The translations under genes and the position numbers were made by a program. Shown piece by piece: positions 35,258 through 44,331 of a stretch of 63,034 nucleotides of DNA. This stretch comes from Candidatus Poseidoniales archaeon (lineage in GTDB: Archaea > Thermoplasmatota > Poseidoniia > Poseidoniales > Thalassarchaeaceae): positions 24,678-87,711 of the forward strand of contig DTUF01000046.1 of the NCBI GenBank assembly GCA_012964335.1, in the 5' to 3' direction. Every line of letters starts with the position of its first letter. Position 1 is the stretch's first letter. The notes under the pieces were generated by a model, which was given only the letters and a program-made list of their open reading frames with translations, ran no database searches and was not told where the DNA came from.

Positions 35258-36880
35258 ATGACAACCCCCTTCCTGGTGGATGGGACCCCCTTGGGACCTA
35301 TCGGGTTAGATACTCATGGCCTTGCACCAGAAGGAAACATTCACTGGAATAATCTAGGTGTAGACCTGATTGAGCGAGCGGTAAAAAGAGAAGAAGGTGT
35401 TCTCAGTACACACGGTGTATTAATCACAGAAACCGGGGACCGTACTGGTCGCTCACCAAATGACAAATTTATCGTTCGTGAGAAATTAGTGGAAGAGGAT
35501 ATTTGGTGGGGAGATGTAAATGTCCCCACTACACGAGAGGTATTTGATAATCTACGCGATAAGGTTCGAAATTATCTCAACTCTAAGCCAGAACTATTTG
35601 TCCAAGACCTATACGCTGGAGCAGATGAAAACCAGCGACTCCCAATTCGTGTTGTCACAGAAAATGCTTGGCACGCTGCCTTTGCCCGTAATATGTTCCT
35701 AAGGCCTAGCCAAGAACAGGTTGAGTCGCATGTTCCTGAATTCACTATTTTACATGCACCTAACTTTTTAGCAGATGCTGAAATTGATGGTGTGAATTCA
35801 GGAGTTTTCGTTATTGTTTGTTTTTCTGAAAAGCAAGTTATCATCGGTGGGACTGAATATGCAGGGGAAATCAAAAAATCAATTTTCTCTGTGATGAACT
35901 ATATTCTTCCAACCCAAGGACAATTACCGATGCATTGCTCTGCAAATGTTGGTCAAGAAGGGGACTGCGCAGTATTCTTCGGACTTTCTGGTACGGGTAA
36001 AACCACACTATCTGCTGACCCAAACCGGCCACTAATTGGTGATGATGAGCACGGCTGGAATCATGATGGTGTGTTCAACTTTGAAGGTGGCTGCTATGCC
36101 AAAATGATTGACTTGTCAGAAGAAGATGAACCGGAAATCTTTGCTACTACTCGAATGGCTGGCACAATTCTAGAGAATGTTATTTTGGACGAAAATGGTG
36201 TGCCTGATTTCCATGACACCTCATTGACACAAAATACACGTGGGTCGTACCCTCTAGAAGCGATTGAGAATAGGGTGATTGAAAGCCGTGGAGGACAACC
36301 AAAAAATGTAGTCTTTCTCACTTGTGATGCATTCGGAGTTCTGCCACCCATTTCACGCCTAACACCTGACCAAGCCGCCTACCACTTCATATCAGGTTAT
36401 ACCGCTAAGGTTGCTGGAACTGAAATTGGAGTTGTTGAACCTCAAGCTACCTTTTCGGCTTGTTTTGGGGCGCCTTTTATGCCAATGCATCCTAGTGTCT
36501 ATGCAAATCTATTATCACAGAAAGTTGCAGAAAACAATTCTTCATGCTGGTTAATCAACACAGGTTGGGTTGCTGGCGGATATGGAAAAAGCGACCGCAT
36601 CAAGATTCGTTGGACCCGAGCGCTTCTCAATGCTGCATTAGATGGGACACTCAATAACGTTGAATTTGTAGTTGACCAACGATTTGGATTTGAACTCCCT
36701 TCTACTTGTGAAGGCGTACCTAGTGAAATCCTGAATCCTAAAAGAACTTGGCAAGATGGTGTCCAATTTGATGCAGTGGCGAATAAATTGGCTTTGATGT
36801 TTCAAGAGAACTTCAAACAGTTCTCTTCAGGGTGCAGTGATGCGGTTTTAGATTCTGCACCTAGAGTATTAACCGAGTGA
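35258..36880 (+). CDS. pckA: Phosphoenolpyruvate carboxykinase (ATP)
   Basis: Converts oxaloacetate and ATP to PEP, CO2 and ADP, the gateway to gluconeogenesis. This is the ATP-dependent family: TGRSPNDKFIV (substrate Arg), GTEYAGEIKKSIF (metal Lys), FFGLSGTGKTTLSADPNR (P-loop kinase-1a, near 242), LIGDDEHGW (kinase-2) and FNFEGGCYAK. Length 540 is normal. Many euryarchaea have the GTP form or none, so a bacterial origin is likely (inference). A 123-bp divergent spacer separates it from the large membrane gene. Confidence 0.97.
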   Translation: MTTPFLVDGTPLGPIGLDTHGLAPEGNIHWNNLGVDLIERAVKREEGVLSTHGVLITETGDRTGRSPNDKFIVREKLVEEDIWWGDVNVPTTREVFDNLRDKVRNYLNSKPELFVQDLYAGADENQRLPIRVVTENAWHAAFARNMFLRPSQEQVESHVPEFTILHAPNFLADAEIDGVNSGVFVIVCFSEKQVIIGGTEYAGEIKKSIFSVMNYILPTQGQLPMHCSANVGQEGDCAVFFGLSGTGKTTLSADPNRPLIGDDEHGWNHDGVFNFEGGCYAKMIDLSEEDEPEIFATTRMAGTILENVILDENGVPDFHDTSLTQNTRGSYPLEAIENRVIESRGGQPKNVVFLTCDAFGVLPPISRLTPDQAAYHFISGYTAKVAGTEIGVVEPQATFSACFGAPFMPMHPSVYANLLSQKVAENNSSCWLINTGWVAGGYGKSDRIKIRWTRALLNAALDGTLNNVEFVVDQRFGFELPSTCEGVPSEILNPKRTWQDGVQFDAVANKLALMFQENFKQFSSGCSDAVLDSAPRVLTE

Positions 36881-36913
36881 AAGCATCAAGCCTATTGAGG
36901 TACTCGGCCTAGT

Positions 36914-37627
36914 ATGGCAGTACCTCTAGCCAGCCTCACTTCGCCAAATCTATGGCCAAGCATGGTAAAACGGAATGAATATTCGGGTTATATTCCAAAA
37001 CTACCTGAACAGGATGAACCAGTATGGTTGATCTTAGACCCATCTCACGAGGATTCACTGAACAATCAACTGGAAACTTTACTTGAACAATATGGCCATG
37101 TAATCCCTGATTTACCCGCTTCAGTTTCTATTGATGATTCAAAGGGCCCTATATGTATTGACGATAGAGCGAGCATTGGAGAATGTGTGAGAATTGAAGG
37201 CCCATGTTATATTGGGCCAAACGCAGAGGTTCGGCATGGTGCCTATATTCGTCCGAATACTTGGTTATGTTGTGATTCAGTTGTGGGTCATGCATCTGAA
37301 GTGAAACATTCACTCCTGCTACCAGGTGCAAAGGCTCCTCACTTCAATTATGTCGGTGATTCAATCTTGGGTACAGATGTGAATCTTGGAGCTGGTTGTA
37401 AATTGTCTAACTTACGAAATGATGGACGCTCAGTTCTCGTGCGTGGGCTTGACGAAGGAGTTGTCGATAGTGGATTAAGAAAATTTGGCGCTATTCTCGG
37501 AGATGGGGTTGCAATTGGTTGTAATGTGGTAACAAATCCAGGAGTAATTATTGGCACAAATACGAACATTTGGCCAAATCTCAATGTCAGCGGAGTATTT
37601 GGTGCTAATTCAACTATTGAGGAGTGA
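36914..37627 (+). CDS. Left-handed beta-helix (hexapeptide repeat) protein, GlmU C-terminal-like
   Basis: A 237-residue protein. Residues 1-75 form a divergent N-terminal part. Residues about 80-230 form hexapeptide repeats (PICIDDRASIGECVRIEG, IGPNAEVRHGAYIRPN in order) like the acetyltransferase/uridylyltransferase half of GlmU and relatives. KHSLLLPGAKAPHFNYVGDS and GAGCKLSNLRNDG resemble the acetyl-CoA and sugar sites of GlmU-like enzymes. It lacks the nucleotidyltransferase Rossmann half. It lies six bases before a GlmM-like mutase, so it probably supplies N-acetylation in UDP-GlcNAc synthesis (inference). Confidence 0.75.
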   Translation: MAVPLASLTSPNLWPSMVKRNEYSGYIPKLPEQDEPVWLILDPSHEDSLNNQLETLLEQYGHVIPDLPASVSIDDSKGPICIDDRASIGECVRIEGPCYIGPNAEVRHGAYIRPNTWLCCDSVVGHASEVKHSLLLPGAKAPHFNYVGDSILGTDVNLGAGCKLSNLRNDGRSVLVRGLDEGVVDSGLRKFGAILGDGVAIGCNVVTNPGVIIGTNTNIWPNLNVSGVFGANSTIEE

Positions 37628-37633
37628 GCCTGA

Positions 37634-39301
37634 ATGGTCGGCCAACGATTGCACGGAACTGACGGCATTCGCGGTTTAATTACCGACGGTAGTGATTCTG
37701 AAAATCCAATTGAAAAATTGATTTTACAACGGGAAATTTCTCCTTCCTTAATGCAAATAATCGGGTTTGCAACTGGCTCTGTCATAATTGAACAGAAGTC
37801 TGGGGGGAATCCTCCTCTTGTTGTGATAGGTTGGGATCGAAGAAATGGTAACGACAAATTGGTGACAGCATTACAGGCTGGACTCCAAGAGTCTGGTTGT
37901 GTAATCCAATTGGTTGGTGAATTACCTACTCCAGGATTACACCATTGCCTGCTTCTGTTAGAAGCTGATGCTGGAATGATGGTTACAGCAAGTCATAATC
38001 CTGCTACAGATTCTGGAGTGAAGTTGTTTGATAAAAATGGGTACAAATCAATGCCACAATTAGAAGATTTGATTTCAAGCCATGCTTGGAATTACCTTAC
38101 ACAGACCTCAGCAGAGTCATCATTCCAAGCAAAGGCTTCTCAAGAATTGCCTCTATTCGATGGGCTGAAAGCCTACCGCAAGCATTTGAAAGGTTGGTTG
38201 AGTGTCCTTTCGACAACACTTGGTATTGACATGAATTCAATGAGTGACTCTATTTCACCTCAAGGATTAATTCTTGATTGTTCGGGAGGGGCGAGTGCTG
38301 ATTGGTTTAGTTTTGGACTTGCTAGACGTGGTCTAGAATGCGATGAAGTCTCAAATAGAGAACAACCAATCAACCATAATTGTGGAGCGGGAGCGTTTAG
38401 TTCTACAGATTGTTGGGGCATTGCTGAACTTTTGGAAACTGAACATGAACATCTGCTCTTAATTGAAATCGCTCAACGACTCAAAGAGAATGATGGTATG
38501 ACACCATGGGCTGAAGGCCAATTAATTGGCGCTGCATTAGATGGTGATGGTGACCGTTGCCTACTCATAGAAGCGACAAAAAAAGGAATCAAAATTGTTG
38601 ATGGTGACCAGATGGCTTTTGACTGGCTTCACGCCATGAAAAAATCAGGACATTCACAATTGAAACTAGCCCACAGTATTGAATCTGACCTTTGTCTTCC
38701 TGCGACTTGTAGTAGCCTTGATATTGAGACAATACAAACTGCTATCGGCGATCGCTGGCTGTCTGATTCACTCCGCCCAAAAAGTGACTCAAATAGTCCA
38801 ATAATCCATTCAGAAGATATGCCAACAATCTGTGGCTGTGAAGATTCTGGCCATCTCGTTATGCCAACACCATACCCAGCAAAACCATTGCACTGGGCAC
38901 TTGCTGGTGATGGGGCTGCTACTCTGCTTGCTCAACTTTTTGCTCGTGCAAAACTCGGCAATAATCGAGTAAATGTAGCTCGTGGCTGGAAAGCGAGAGT
39001 GGGTGTTAAGGATACAGACCGCACTCTATGGAATGGGTCCAACGAATTATCGAAAGAGGTTGAACAATTAGTTTCACAAGAGTTAGGTGTAGGTGTATTA
39101 CACCGCGAGGAAATTGTTGGTGAATCGAGCCTCTTGTTATTGAGCGGGCAAGTCGGCGAAGTAAACGTCAGTATTGGTATCAGGAATTCCGGAACCGAAG
39201 CCAAAACTTCTGTTACAACACGTACATCTGATGCAAAGTTAGAACTGTCTCAATTAACCAACAAAATTGCTGATTTCTTAAGGTTAAATCTCATCCACTA
39301 A
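37634..39301 (+). CDS. Phosphoglucosamine mutase / phosphohexomutase
   Basis: A four-domain alpha-D-phosphohexomutase of 555 residues. N-terminal LHGTDGIRG, the phosphoserine loop MVTASHNPATDSG, the metal loop ALDGDGDRCL, the sugar-binding EDSGH (with CGCEDSGHLVMP) and the phosphate-binding RNSGTEAKTS are all present. The start LHGTDGIRG is GlmM-like. It is about 100 residues longer than usual, with extra sequence in the middle domains. With the beta-helix protein upstream it makes a likely UDP-GlcNAc precursor unit for glycan synthesis. Confidence 0.9.
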   Translation: MVGQRLHGTDGIRGLITDGSDSENPIEKLILQREISPSLMQIIGFATGSVIIEQKSGGNPPLVVIGWDRRNGNDKLVTALQAGLQESGCVIQLVGELPTPGLHHCLLLLEADAGMMVTASHNPATDSGVKLFDKNGYKSMPQLEDLISSHAWNYLTQTSAESSFQAKASQELPLFDGLKAYRKHLKGWLSVLSTTLGIDMNSMSDSISPQGLILDCSGGASADWFSFGLARRGLECDEVSNREQPINHNCGAGAFSSTDCWGIAELLETEHEHLLLIEIAQRLKENDGMTPWAEGQLIGAALDGDGDRCLLIEATKKGIKIVDGDQMAFDWLHAMKKSGHSQLKLAHSIESDLCLPATCSSLDIETIQTAIGDRWLSDSLRPKSDSNSPIIHSEDMPTICGCEDSGHLVMPTPYPAKPLHWALAGDGAATLLAQLFARAKLGNNRVNVARGWKARVGVKDTDRTLWNGSNELSKEVEQLVSQELGVGVLHREEIVGESSLLLLSGQVGEVNVSIGIRNSGTEAKTSVTTRTSDAKLELSQLTNKIADFLRLNLIH

Positions 39302-39772
39302 TTAGAGGATGAATTTGGGTAGATGGCGCGCAACAATTGCATGACTTATCACACCAATAAGAGCGCCTTCATGGTCAACGACTGCCATCTGATTGATATC
39401 GTGAGTAATCATAAGTGCAGCTGCTTTGAGAAGTGGAGTACGAATTGAAACCTGCATAGGTGGTTGAGAAATTAGTTGACTTGCTTCAACTGCTTGCATC
39501 CAAGCCAAATCACGGTTTACCCGCTTTCTTTGAATTAATTTTAACATATCTACAGCGTGAATTCGTCCAACTGGAACCCCAAAGTCATCTACCAAGAAAA
39601 GGTGGTCCCAATCTCGCGATGTCAAGGTAGTGAGGACTCTATCCATCGTGACTGCTGAGGAGAGCACTCTTGGCTTTTGCATAACCTGCCCACAAGTTAC
39701 TTTGCGTGCACCATTTTGCTTGACTGAAGTTGACTTATTTGGTGTCGCGGTTCGTCCGAATATACCTGGCAT
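39302..39772 (-). CDS. CBS-domain protein
   Basis: A protein of about 156 residues with a tandem CBS pair. The first motif is VLTTLTSRDWDHLFLVDDFGVPVGRI in pieces, the second MITHDINQMAVVDHEGALIGVIS. Such pairs bind adenine nucleotides or SAM and sense energy or metabolites. No effector domain is attached. ATG 39772 is preferred because TAGGAGTG lies about nine bases upstream; the frame extends to a TTG at 39820. It is convergent with the mutase, one base apart. Confidence 0.85.
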   Translation of the reverse strand: MPGIFGRTATPNKSTSVKQNGARKVTCGQVMQKPRVLSSAVTMDRVLTTLTSRDWDHLFLVDDFGVPVGRIHAVDMLKLIQRKRVNRDLAWMQAVEASQLISQPPMQVSIRTPLLKAAALMITHDINQMAVVDHEGALIGVISHAIVARHLPKFIL

Positions 39773-39898
39773 CACACCCACTCCTAAGCCCGGCCGGGCA
39801 ACCCACTCTATTTGAAGCAAGTGTGTTGATGTAATGAGATAAATTTAGAGTTAACAAGGTTGCATAACCTTGATGATAGGCGGCAGACCGCCAACAAA

Positions 39899-40321
39899 AT
39901 GATGTCACAGTTGAGTAGTAGCGTTCTGAGTGAGTTAGCGAACATGGACGAATACGACAGAATGCTCGCTCTAGACCGCATTGCTCGCCAACATAACTTG
40001 ACAGTAGCCCAAGTTGAAGAACAGGTGAAAGCGTTTCAGCAAGGTGGAACTACTCAACCAGAAATGGGCATCGAAGAAAGCCATTCAACCCCTGAGCCAT
40101 CCAATGAACAAACCCCCGCAGGACAACAACCAAATTATCTCCAAGACGCCCACCGCTACCGAGTTCGCTATGACCCAAGCCATGACGGTCAATCTAGACA
40201 GTCAAGCGTAGAACAGGCAATTCTTTGCCCAAATTGTGGAGCACCACTTGGAATTCCTGCGGTCAGGCCGATCAAAGTTACATGCCCAAATTGCATGACT
40301 GAAGCGATGTTTGAAAATTGA
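39899..40321 (+). CDS. Small zinc-ribbon protein
   Basis: A 140-residue protein. A helical N-terminus (residues 1-45; LDRIARQHNLTVAQVEEQVKAF may be an HTH-like helix pair) leads to a Pro/Gln/Ser-rich linker. A C-terminal zinc ribbon follows, with CPNCGAPLGIP and CPNCMTEAMFEN (two CPNC knuckles). It might bind nucleic acid or another protein. ATG 39899 (or 39902) is used because the upstream frame would begin at a TTG without support. Confidence 0.7.
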   Translation: MMSQLSSSVLSELANMDEYDRMLALDRIARQHNLTVAQVEEQVKAFQQGGTTQPEMGIEESHSTPEPSNEQTPAGQQPNYLQDAHRYRVRYDPSHDGQSRQSSVEQAILCPNCGAPLGIPAVRPIKVTCPNCMTEAMFEN

Positions 40322-40391
40322 GTGCTCTGGCCCTCACCTCTACAAATCATCTTGCCAAAGCCTCAAGAACTACCGCATTGAATGACGGTTC

Positions 40392-41129
40392 ATGCACATC
40401 ATGACGAAGGTTACGCTCGGACTTGGAGTTGCATTACTCATCGGAAGCGTCATTCTAGCAGTCATAGGAGGTGGTTCAACCGTAGCCGACCTTGCTGAAA
40501 ACCCAAATGGAGTTGAAGTGTGGAGTGGTACGGCACCGGATACTTATCAAGGTAATTTTGATGTCATGGGTTCATACTTCGTGTTTGTTGAAGATGGAGA
40601 AACTGTTGACGTCACTCTTGTAGGAGGGGACGTAGATAACCGCTTCATCCCTTGTGAGGAAGAACCCAATGACTGTGATTGGTATGACTGGGCAGGCCAC
40701 ACGTATGTGGGTCAGATTGTTGTGTACACACCGGGTACTTGGGAAGTTGAATTGAACGGTACTGGAGGCGTTGTTCTCACCGAACAGGTTGTAGATATAG
40801 GCGGTGTAATGAGTATATTTGGAGGAATGGTTGGCTTTTGCTGTTCATTCTGTGTAATCGGATTAGGTGTGATTTTCATCTTCACACTCAAAGATAACAA
40901 AGCACAGCAAGGAGTGATGATGGTTCAGCAAGCAGATGGCACCATCCAACCAGTAGGAGGCATGCCAATGCAACAGCCGGGTGGAGCCTCACCGCTGGTT
41001 GGTGGAGCTGTTCATCCCGCCTTTGCTACCGAACAGCCAACTACTCAACCCTTGCAACAGCAAACTAGTCAGCAAGGTCAAATTCTCCCACCAATTGGCG
41101 GCCAACAACCACCTAACCAAGGATTCTGA
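40392..41129 (+). CDS. Membrane protein with Gln/Pro-rich cytoplasmic tail
   Basis: A 245-residue protein with an N-terminal membrane helix (about 5-27) and a roughly 100-residue external beta-rich domain with a Cys pair (PCEEEPNDC). A second helix spans about 137-163 and contains CCSFC. The cytoplasmic tail of 75 residues is rich in Gln, Pro and Gly (GGMPMQQPGG, QQQTSQQGQ). The tail resembles the Pro/Gly/Gln tail at the window start, suggesting paralogous proteins. Function unknown. It is convergent with the DUF373 gene with no spacer. Confidence 0.7.
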   Translation: MHIMTKVTLGLGVALLIGSVILAVIGGGSTVADLAENPNGVEVWSGTAPDTYQGNFDVMGSYFVFVEDGETVDVTLVGGDVDNRFIPCEEEPNDCDWYDWAGHTYVGQIVVYTPGTWEVELNGTGGVVLTEQVVDIGGVMSIFGGMVGFCCSFCVIGLGVIFIFTLKDNKAQQGVMMVQQADGTIQPVGGMPMQQPGGASPLVGGAVHPAFATEQPTTQPLQQQTSQQGQILPPIGGQQPPNQGF

Positions 41130-42245
41130 TTAAATTCCCCAATAACTGCCTGAGGTTTCCGTTTTATTAATTGTATTAACTACACCCTTAACTACCCAGA
41201 AGAATATCATAGCATAAATTGCTTGATGCCAATCCCCCCACAGTGTTGTTACATTGAGAGAATAGGTGTGGTTGAGAACCTCTAATGCCATCTCTAAGCC
41301 AGCACTGCATAGGGTCCAAATAACAATACCAAAAGCCATAATTTGAACTGTTCGTCCACTGAATGTTCCTTTTTTCATCTTCAAAACTAGAAGAGAGAGG
41401 GCTAATGTAAGGAATGCCAAGACAATCCAAGTTATTGCGCCCTGAAAAACAAGAAGAATAATTTCTAGCCCCCCTGGTGGCTTGGATAATGCCATATTTG
41501 TTGAATAAACTCTCAAACCTTCAGCAATTGCAAAGATAAAGAAGAACACCATTGAGAACCATAATATCGACGAAACAAAGGCGGCATCAGCATTTTCTCT
41601 CATATCCCTCATAATCCGATTAAGATGTTGTTCTGCACCTAATCCTTTAGCCATCAGATAAATTCCAATGAATAATGGCATCATGCCGATAATGACACCA
41701 CCGTTTGGAAGAATCATTCCAAGTCCAATCATTATTAGGAAAATTGAGAGGGGGACAAGTAGTTTCATCCGCCATTTTTCATCTTCAATCGCTTTCACGA
41801 GGTAATAGTAAGTACCCTCAATCCCTTTTGATTGGCGGACAATAATTTTCTGAACATGGTCAATGTTTAGACGTGATTGAATAATTGGAAGGATGCTCTC
41901 GTCTTCTGCTCCATCAGTAACCATCACACCTCGGTCGGGTTGAAATTTCTCAATCACCTCTTCAAGCTGTTTTGCAACGGCTCGGTCGGAACGAATTCCA
42001 ACTCGCTCATCACCTGTAAGGACTGCAATTTCAACAGCATCATTTGATTCACCACTTTCTTTCAACTGGTCGTGAAGGTGGAGAGCACCGAGAATCGCAT
42101 TGGTGTCACTCTCTTCGGGATCTGCAATTCCGAGCCGCAGTGCTGCGGTTAATACCTCTTTACGGCCGACTATAGGGCCACGGATACCAGCCTTTTTGCC
42201 GAGATCATCATCGCGGTCAACAGATAACACCAAAGTTCTCGTCAT
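41130..42245 (-). CDS. DUF373 family membrane protein
   Basis: An archaea-specific family protein of 371 residues. The cytoplasmic N-terminal domain (about 1-155) starts TLVLSVDRDDDLGKKAGIRGP and has ADPEESDTNAILGALHL and VMVTDGAEDE, family hallmarks with conserved acidic residues. Five or six membrane helices follow (about 158-360). No function has been established for the family. It is downstream of priL on the same strand, 45 bases away. Confidence 0.9.
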   Translation of the reverse strand: MTRTLVLSVDRDDDLGKKAGIRGPIVGRKEVLTAALRLGIADPEESDTNAILGALHLHDQLKESGESNDAVEIAVLTGDERVGIRSDRAVAKQLEEVIEKFQPDRGVMVTDGAEDESILPIIQSRLNIDHVQKIIVRQSKGIEGTYYYLVKAIEDEKWRMKLLVPLSIFLIMIGLGMILPNGGVIIGMMPLFIGIYLMAKGLGAEQHLNRIMRDMRENADAAFVSSILWFSMVFFFIFAIAEGLRVYSTNMALSKPPGGLEIILLVFQGAITWIVLAFLTLALSLLVLKMKKGTFSGRTVQIMAFGIVIWTLCSAGLEMALEVLNHTYSLNVTTLWGDWHQAIYAMIFFWVVKGVVNTINKTETSGSYWGI

Positions 42246-42290
42246 CCTTACTCACCTGACCTTTCCTGAAACGGCTGGGGTGTTACTCCA

Positions 42291-43532
42291 CTATGAATCA
42301 TTGTCCTCGTCCCCCCCTTTAGCACCATTGGTTTGGTTGTTTTCCTTTGATTGGGGGTCTACTACAGGTTGTTCAGGGGGCGTATCGCGTGCTCTTCGCC
42401 GTTGTTGCGCACGTACATATTTTAGCGGATGAGTCATCCACTCTAAGTTACAAAGAGTATCACTGATTGTACCTTGTGAGACTGGGCACCGAGCGTGTAA
42501 TTTCAGAGTGTTACACTTCTCAGGTGTGTATTCACCTTCGTAAAGATGGCCTAATTGGTATTTGGTAGTACCCTCATTATAATCTGGCGCATTGACAAAA
42601 AATGATGCTGCTTCATCGATTGAGAGGCCTAAGGCACGACTCATATTTGCTAGAAATCTACGGCCAGCGTGGTTGACATTTTCACCTCTAGCAAGGTCGG
42701 TAATTGCTGAAGTCATGCAAGGTGGCCAATCTCCTTCATGGGCCGCGGTAACCTTGATTTCTTGGCCTTTGCTATGTTGTAGTTCCGCCACCATTTTACC
42801 CACTGGGTCAGCAAACTTTCCTGCGAATTCATCGTCCATTTTCTCCATGTTAATTTGACACCTTTCAACAAGAACTTGCCGGATTCGTTCTTTCAAAAGA
42901 CGGGCTAAACGCTGCCGTGATGATTCACCGCTACCAGCACACATTGTTACCCAACCATCTGAAATTGGGCGATTGACCATACGCCAATAACTACCAGTTA
43001 TTCGAGGCGAGAGTTCAATAAAATCAGTCATTGGAATCTCATATATTAGAGTTGAAGACTTAGCAGCGTGTATTGATACACCTGCTACAGATTGTATATT
43101 GGAGCGAACATCAGAAAGATATGTGTGTGTAACTAACTCAAAAGTTTGTTCATCAATACTTTCCCCAAGTAACTTGTCAGCTCTACTAGCTTCACCTTCC
43201 ACCCAACGCTTCACCAGTCTTTCATCAAATGATGCGCAAACCACTAACATTGCATAGTAGAATCCCAAGCCCTCTACCATTTGGCCATATGGTTCATGGA
43301 TGTCATGCCTAGTAGTTGATGAAACCCCTTCTGTGAGATTAATAGATTCCAACATACGGTGTATCCCGCGAATTCGAATCGGTTCAACCCATTCACCATC
43401 AATCAATGTATCAAGGTCAATATTGTTGTCTGTTAAGAGAGATTTCAACCACTCTTCTCCTTGAGGAAGAAAGGGGAATCGGGCCAGTAAACTGGGTGAT
43501 TCGATAGTCGGGAAGCGGCGCGGGAGTGGCAT
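42291..43532 (-). CDS. priL: DNA primase large subunit PriL
   Basis: The regulatory subunit of the archaeal/eukaryotic primase, which joins PriS to synthesise primers. The C-terminal Fe-S domain has WPPCMTSAI, NHAGRRFLANMSRALGLS and PDYNEGTTKYQLGHLYEG. It then has YTPEKCNTLKLHARCPV and LCNLEWMTHPLKYV; four Cys ligands are visible. The last 40 residues are a charged, disordered tail. ATG 43532 is chosen, as the frame to 43655 would run into the divergent mptE gene. PriS is not in the window. Confidence 0.93.
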   Translation of the reverse strand: MPLPRRFPTIESPSLLARFPFLPQGEEWLKSLLTDNNIDLDTLIDGEWVEPIRIRGIHRMLESINLTEGVSSTTRHDIHEPYGQMVEGLGFYYAMLVVCASFDERLVKRWVEGEASRADKLLGESIDEQTFELVTHTYLSDVRSNIQSVAGVSIHAAKSSTLIYEIPMTDFIELSPRITGSYWRMVNRPISDGWVTMCAGSGESSRQRLARLLKERIRQVLVERCQINMEKMDDEFAGKFADPVGKMVAELQHSKGQEIKVTAAHEGDWPPCMTSAITDLARGENVNHAGRRFLANMSRALGLSIDEAASFFVNAPDYNEGTTKYQLGHLYEGEYTPEKCNTLKLHARCPVSQGTISDTLCNLEWMTHPLKYVRAQQRRRARDTPPEQPVVDPQSKENNQTNGAKGGDEDNDS

Positions 43533-43599
43533 GAGCGCACTGTGATGCTTCGCTCGGGTTCTTGAACTCTCAGTTTGACGGGGTGCTGGAGGGGGGGCT

Positions 43600-44331
43600 A
43601 TGCCGGCACAGCAAGAGACTGAATTAGATCCCGTTAATGTGGCTCTAGTTAGCATCCAAGATGAGGTGCGAATTGACTTCGGATGGGACTTGAAATATGA
43701 TCTGCGGTCTGCGATTGCTCTTCAGCAATCTTGTCTTGATGTTGATGCTGTTAAATGTGCTACTGAGCGGCTAGTTACGATTCTTCAAAAGGCTGAAGAA
43801 ATTGTTATTCTTGGTGCTGCGGTAGAACCTGAAGAACTACTTTTATTGAAAGAAAATTGTCAGTTTGTGGCTGCAGATGGAAGTGTTGGGGTGTTTGATG
43901 AATTACCACCCCAAATTGCACAATCAGCTTGGGGGAGGCTCTCATTAGTGGTATCAGATGGTGATGGAGGAGAAGCAATGCTTCGAGCAAGTCAACAAAA
44001 AATCCCGTTTGCACTCCATGCACATGGAGATAATCAAGATGAATGGCGAGAACTTTTACCAGTTCTAAAACAAAATTGTCCAACTCTAATTCTGACTCAT
44101 CAGTGCCCTCAACCAATTGAAGGGATGAATAATCCTGGTGGCTTCACTGATGGTGATAGAGCAGTGTGCATTGTCGCCGCGTGTGGAATCCCACATAGCA
44201 AAATTAGACTAATTGGTTTTAGAAGTGACAAGATAGGTCGTTGGACTGGTATTACTGACCCGGTGCGCAAACTGCGGAAACTGAAATGGATGGAAGCAGT
44301 TCTCGACATTCTGAGGGGGACATCTTTTTGA
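43600..44331 (+). CDS. mptE: 6-hydroxymethyl-7,8-dihydropterin pyrophosphokinase, MptE-like
   Basis: Archaeal MptE (DUF115) transfers pyrophosphate from ATP to 6-hydroxymethyldihydropterin in tetrahydromethanopterin/folate synthesis. Visible are VAADGSVGVFDELPP, SLVVSDGDGG (metal site), FALHAHGDNQDE, NNPGGFTDGDRAVCIVAACG and LIGFRSD, matching the family in order. The usual TDLDG is replaced by SDGDG. A strong GGAGGGGGGG precedes the ATG. It overlaps the next gene (TGATG). In this lineage a C1 pterin would be needed for serine and purine metabolism. Confidence 0.87.
   Translation: MPAQQETELDPVNVALVSIQDEVRIDFGWDLKYDLRSAIALQQSCLDVDAVKCATERLVTILQKAEEIVILGAAVEPEELLLLKENCQFVAADGSVGVFDELPPQIAQSAWGRLSLVVSDGDGGEAMLRASQQKIPFALHAHGDNQDEWRELLPVLKQNCPTLILTHQCPQPIEGMNNPGGFTDGDRAVCIVAACGIPHSKIRLIGFRSDKIGRWTGITDPVRKLRKLKWMEAVLDILRGTSF

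Noticed and set aside
36914-37627. Full GlmU enzyme
   Set aside because: Only the beta-helix half is present; no nucleotidyltransferase motif is seen.
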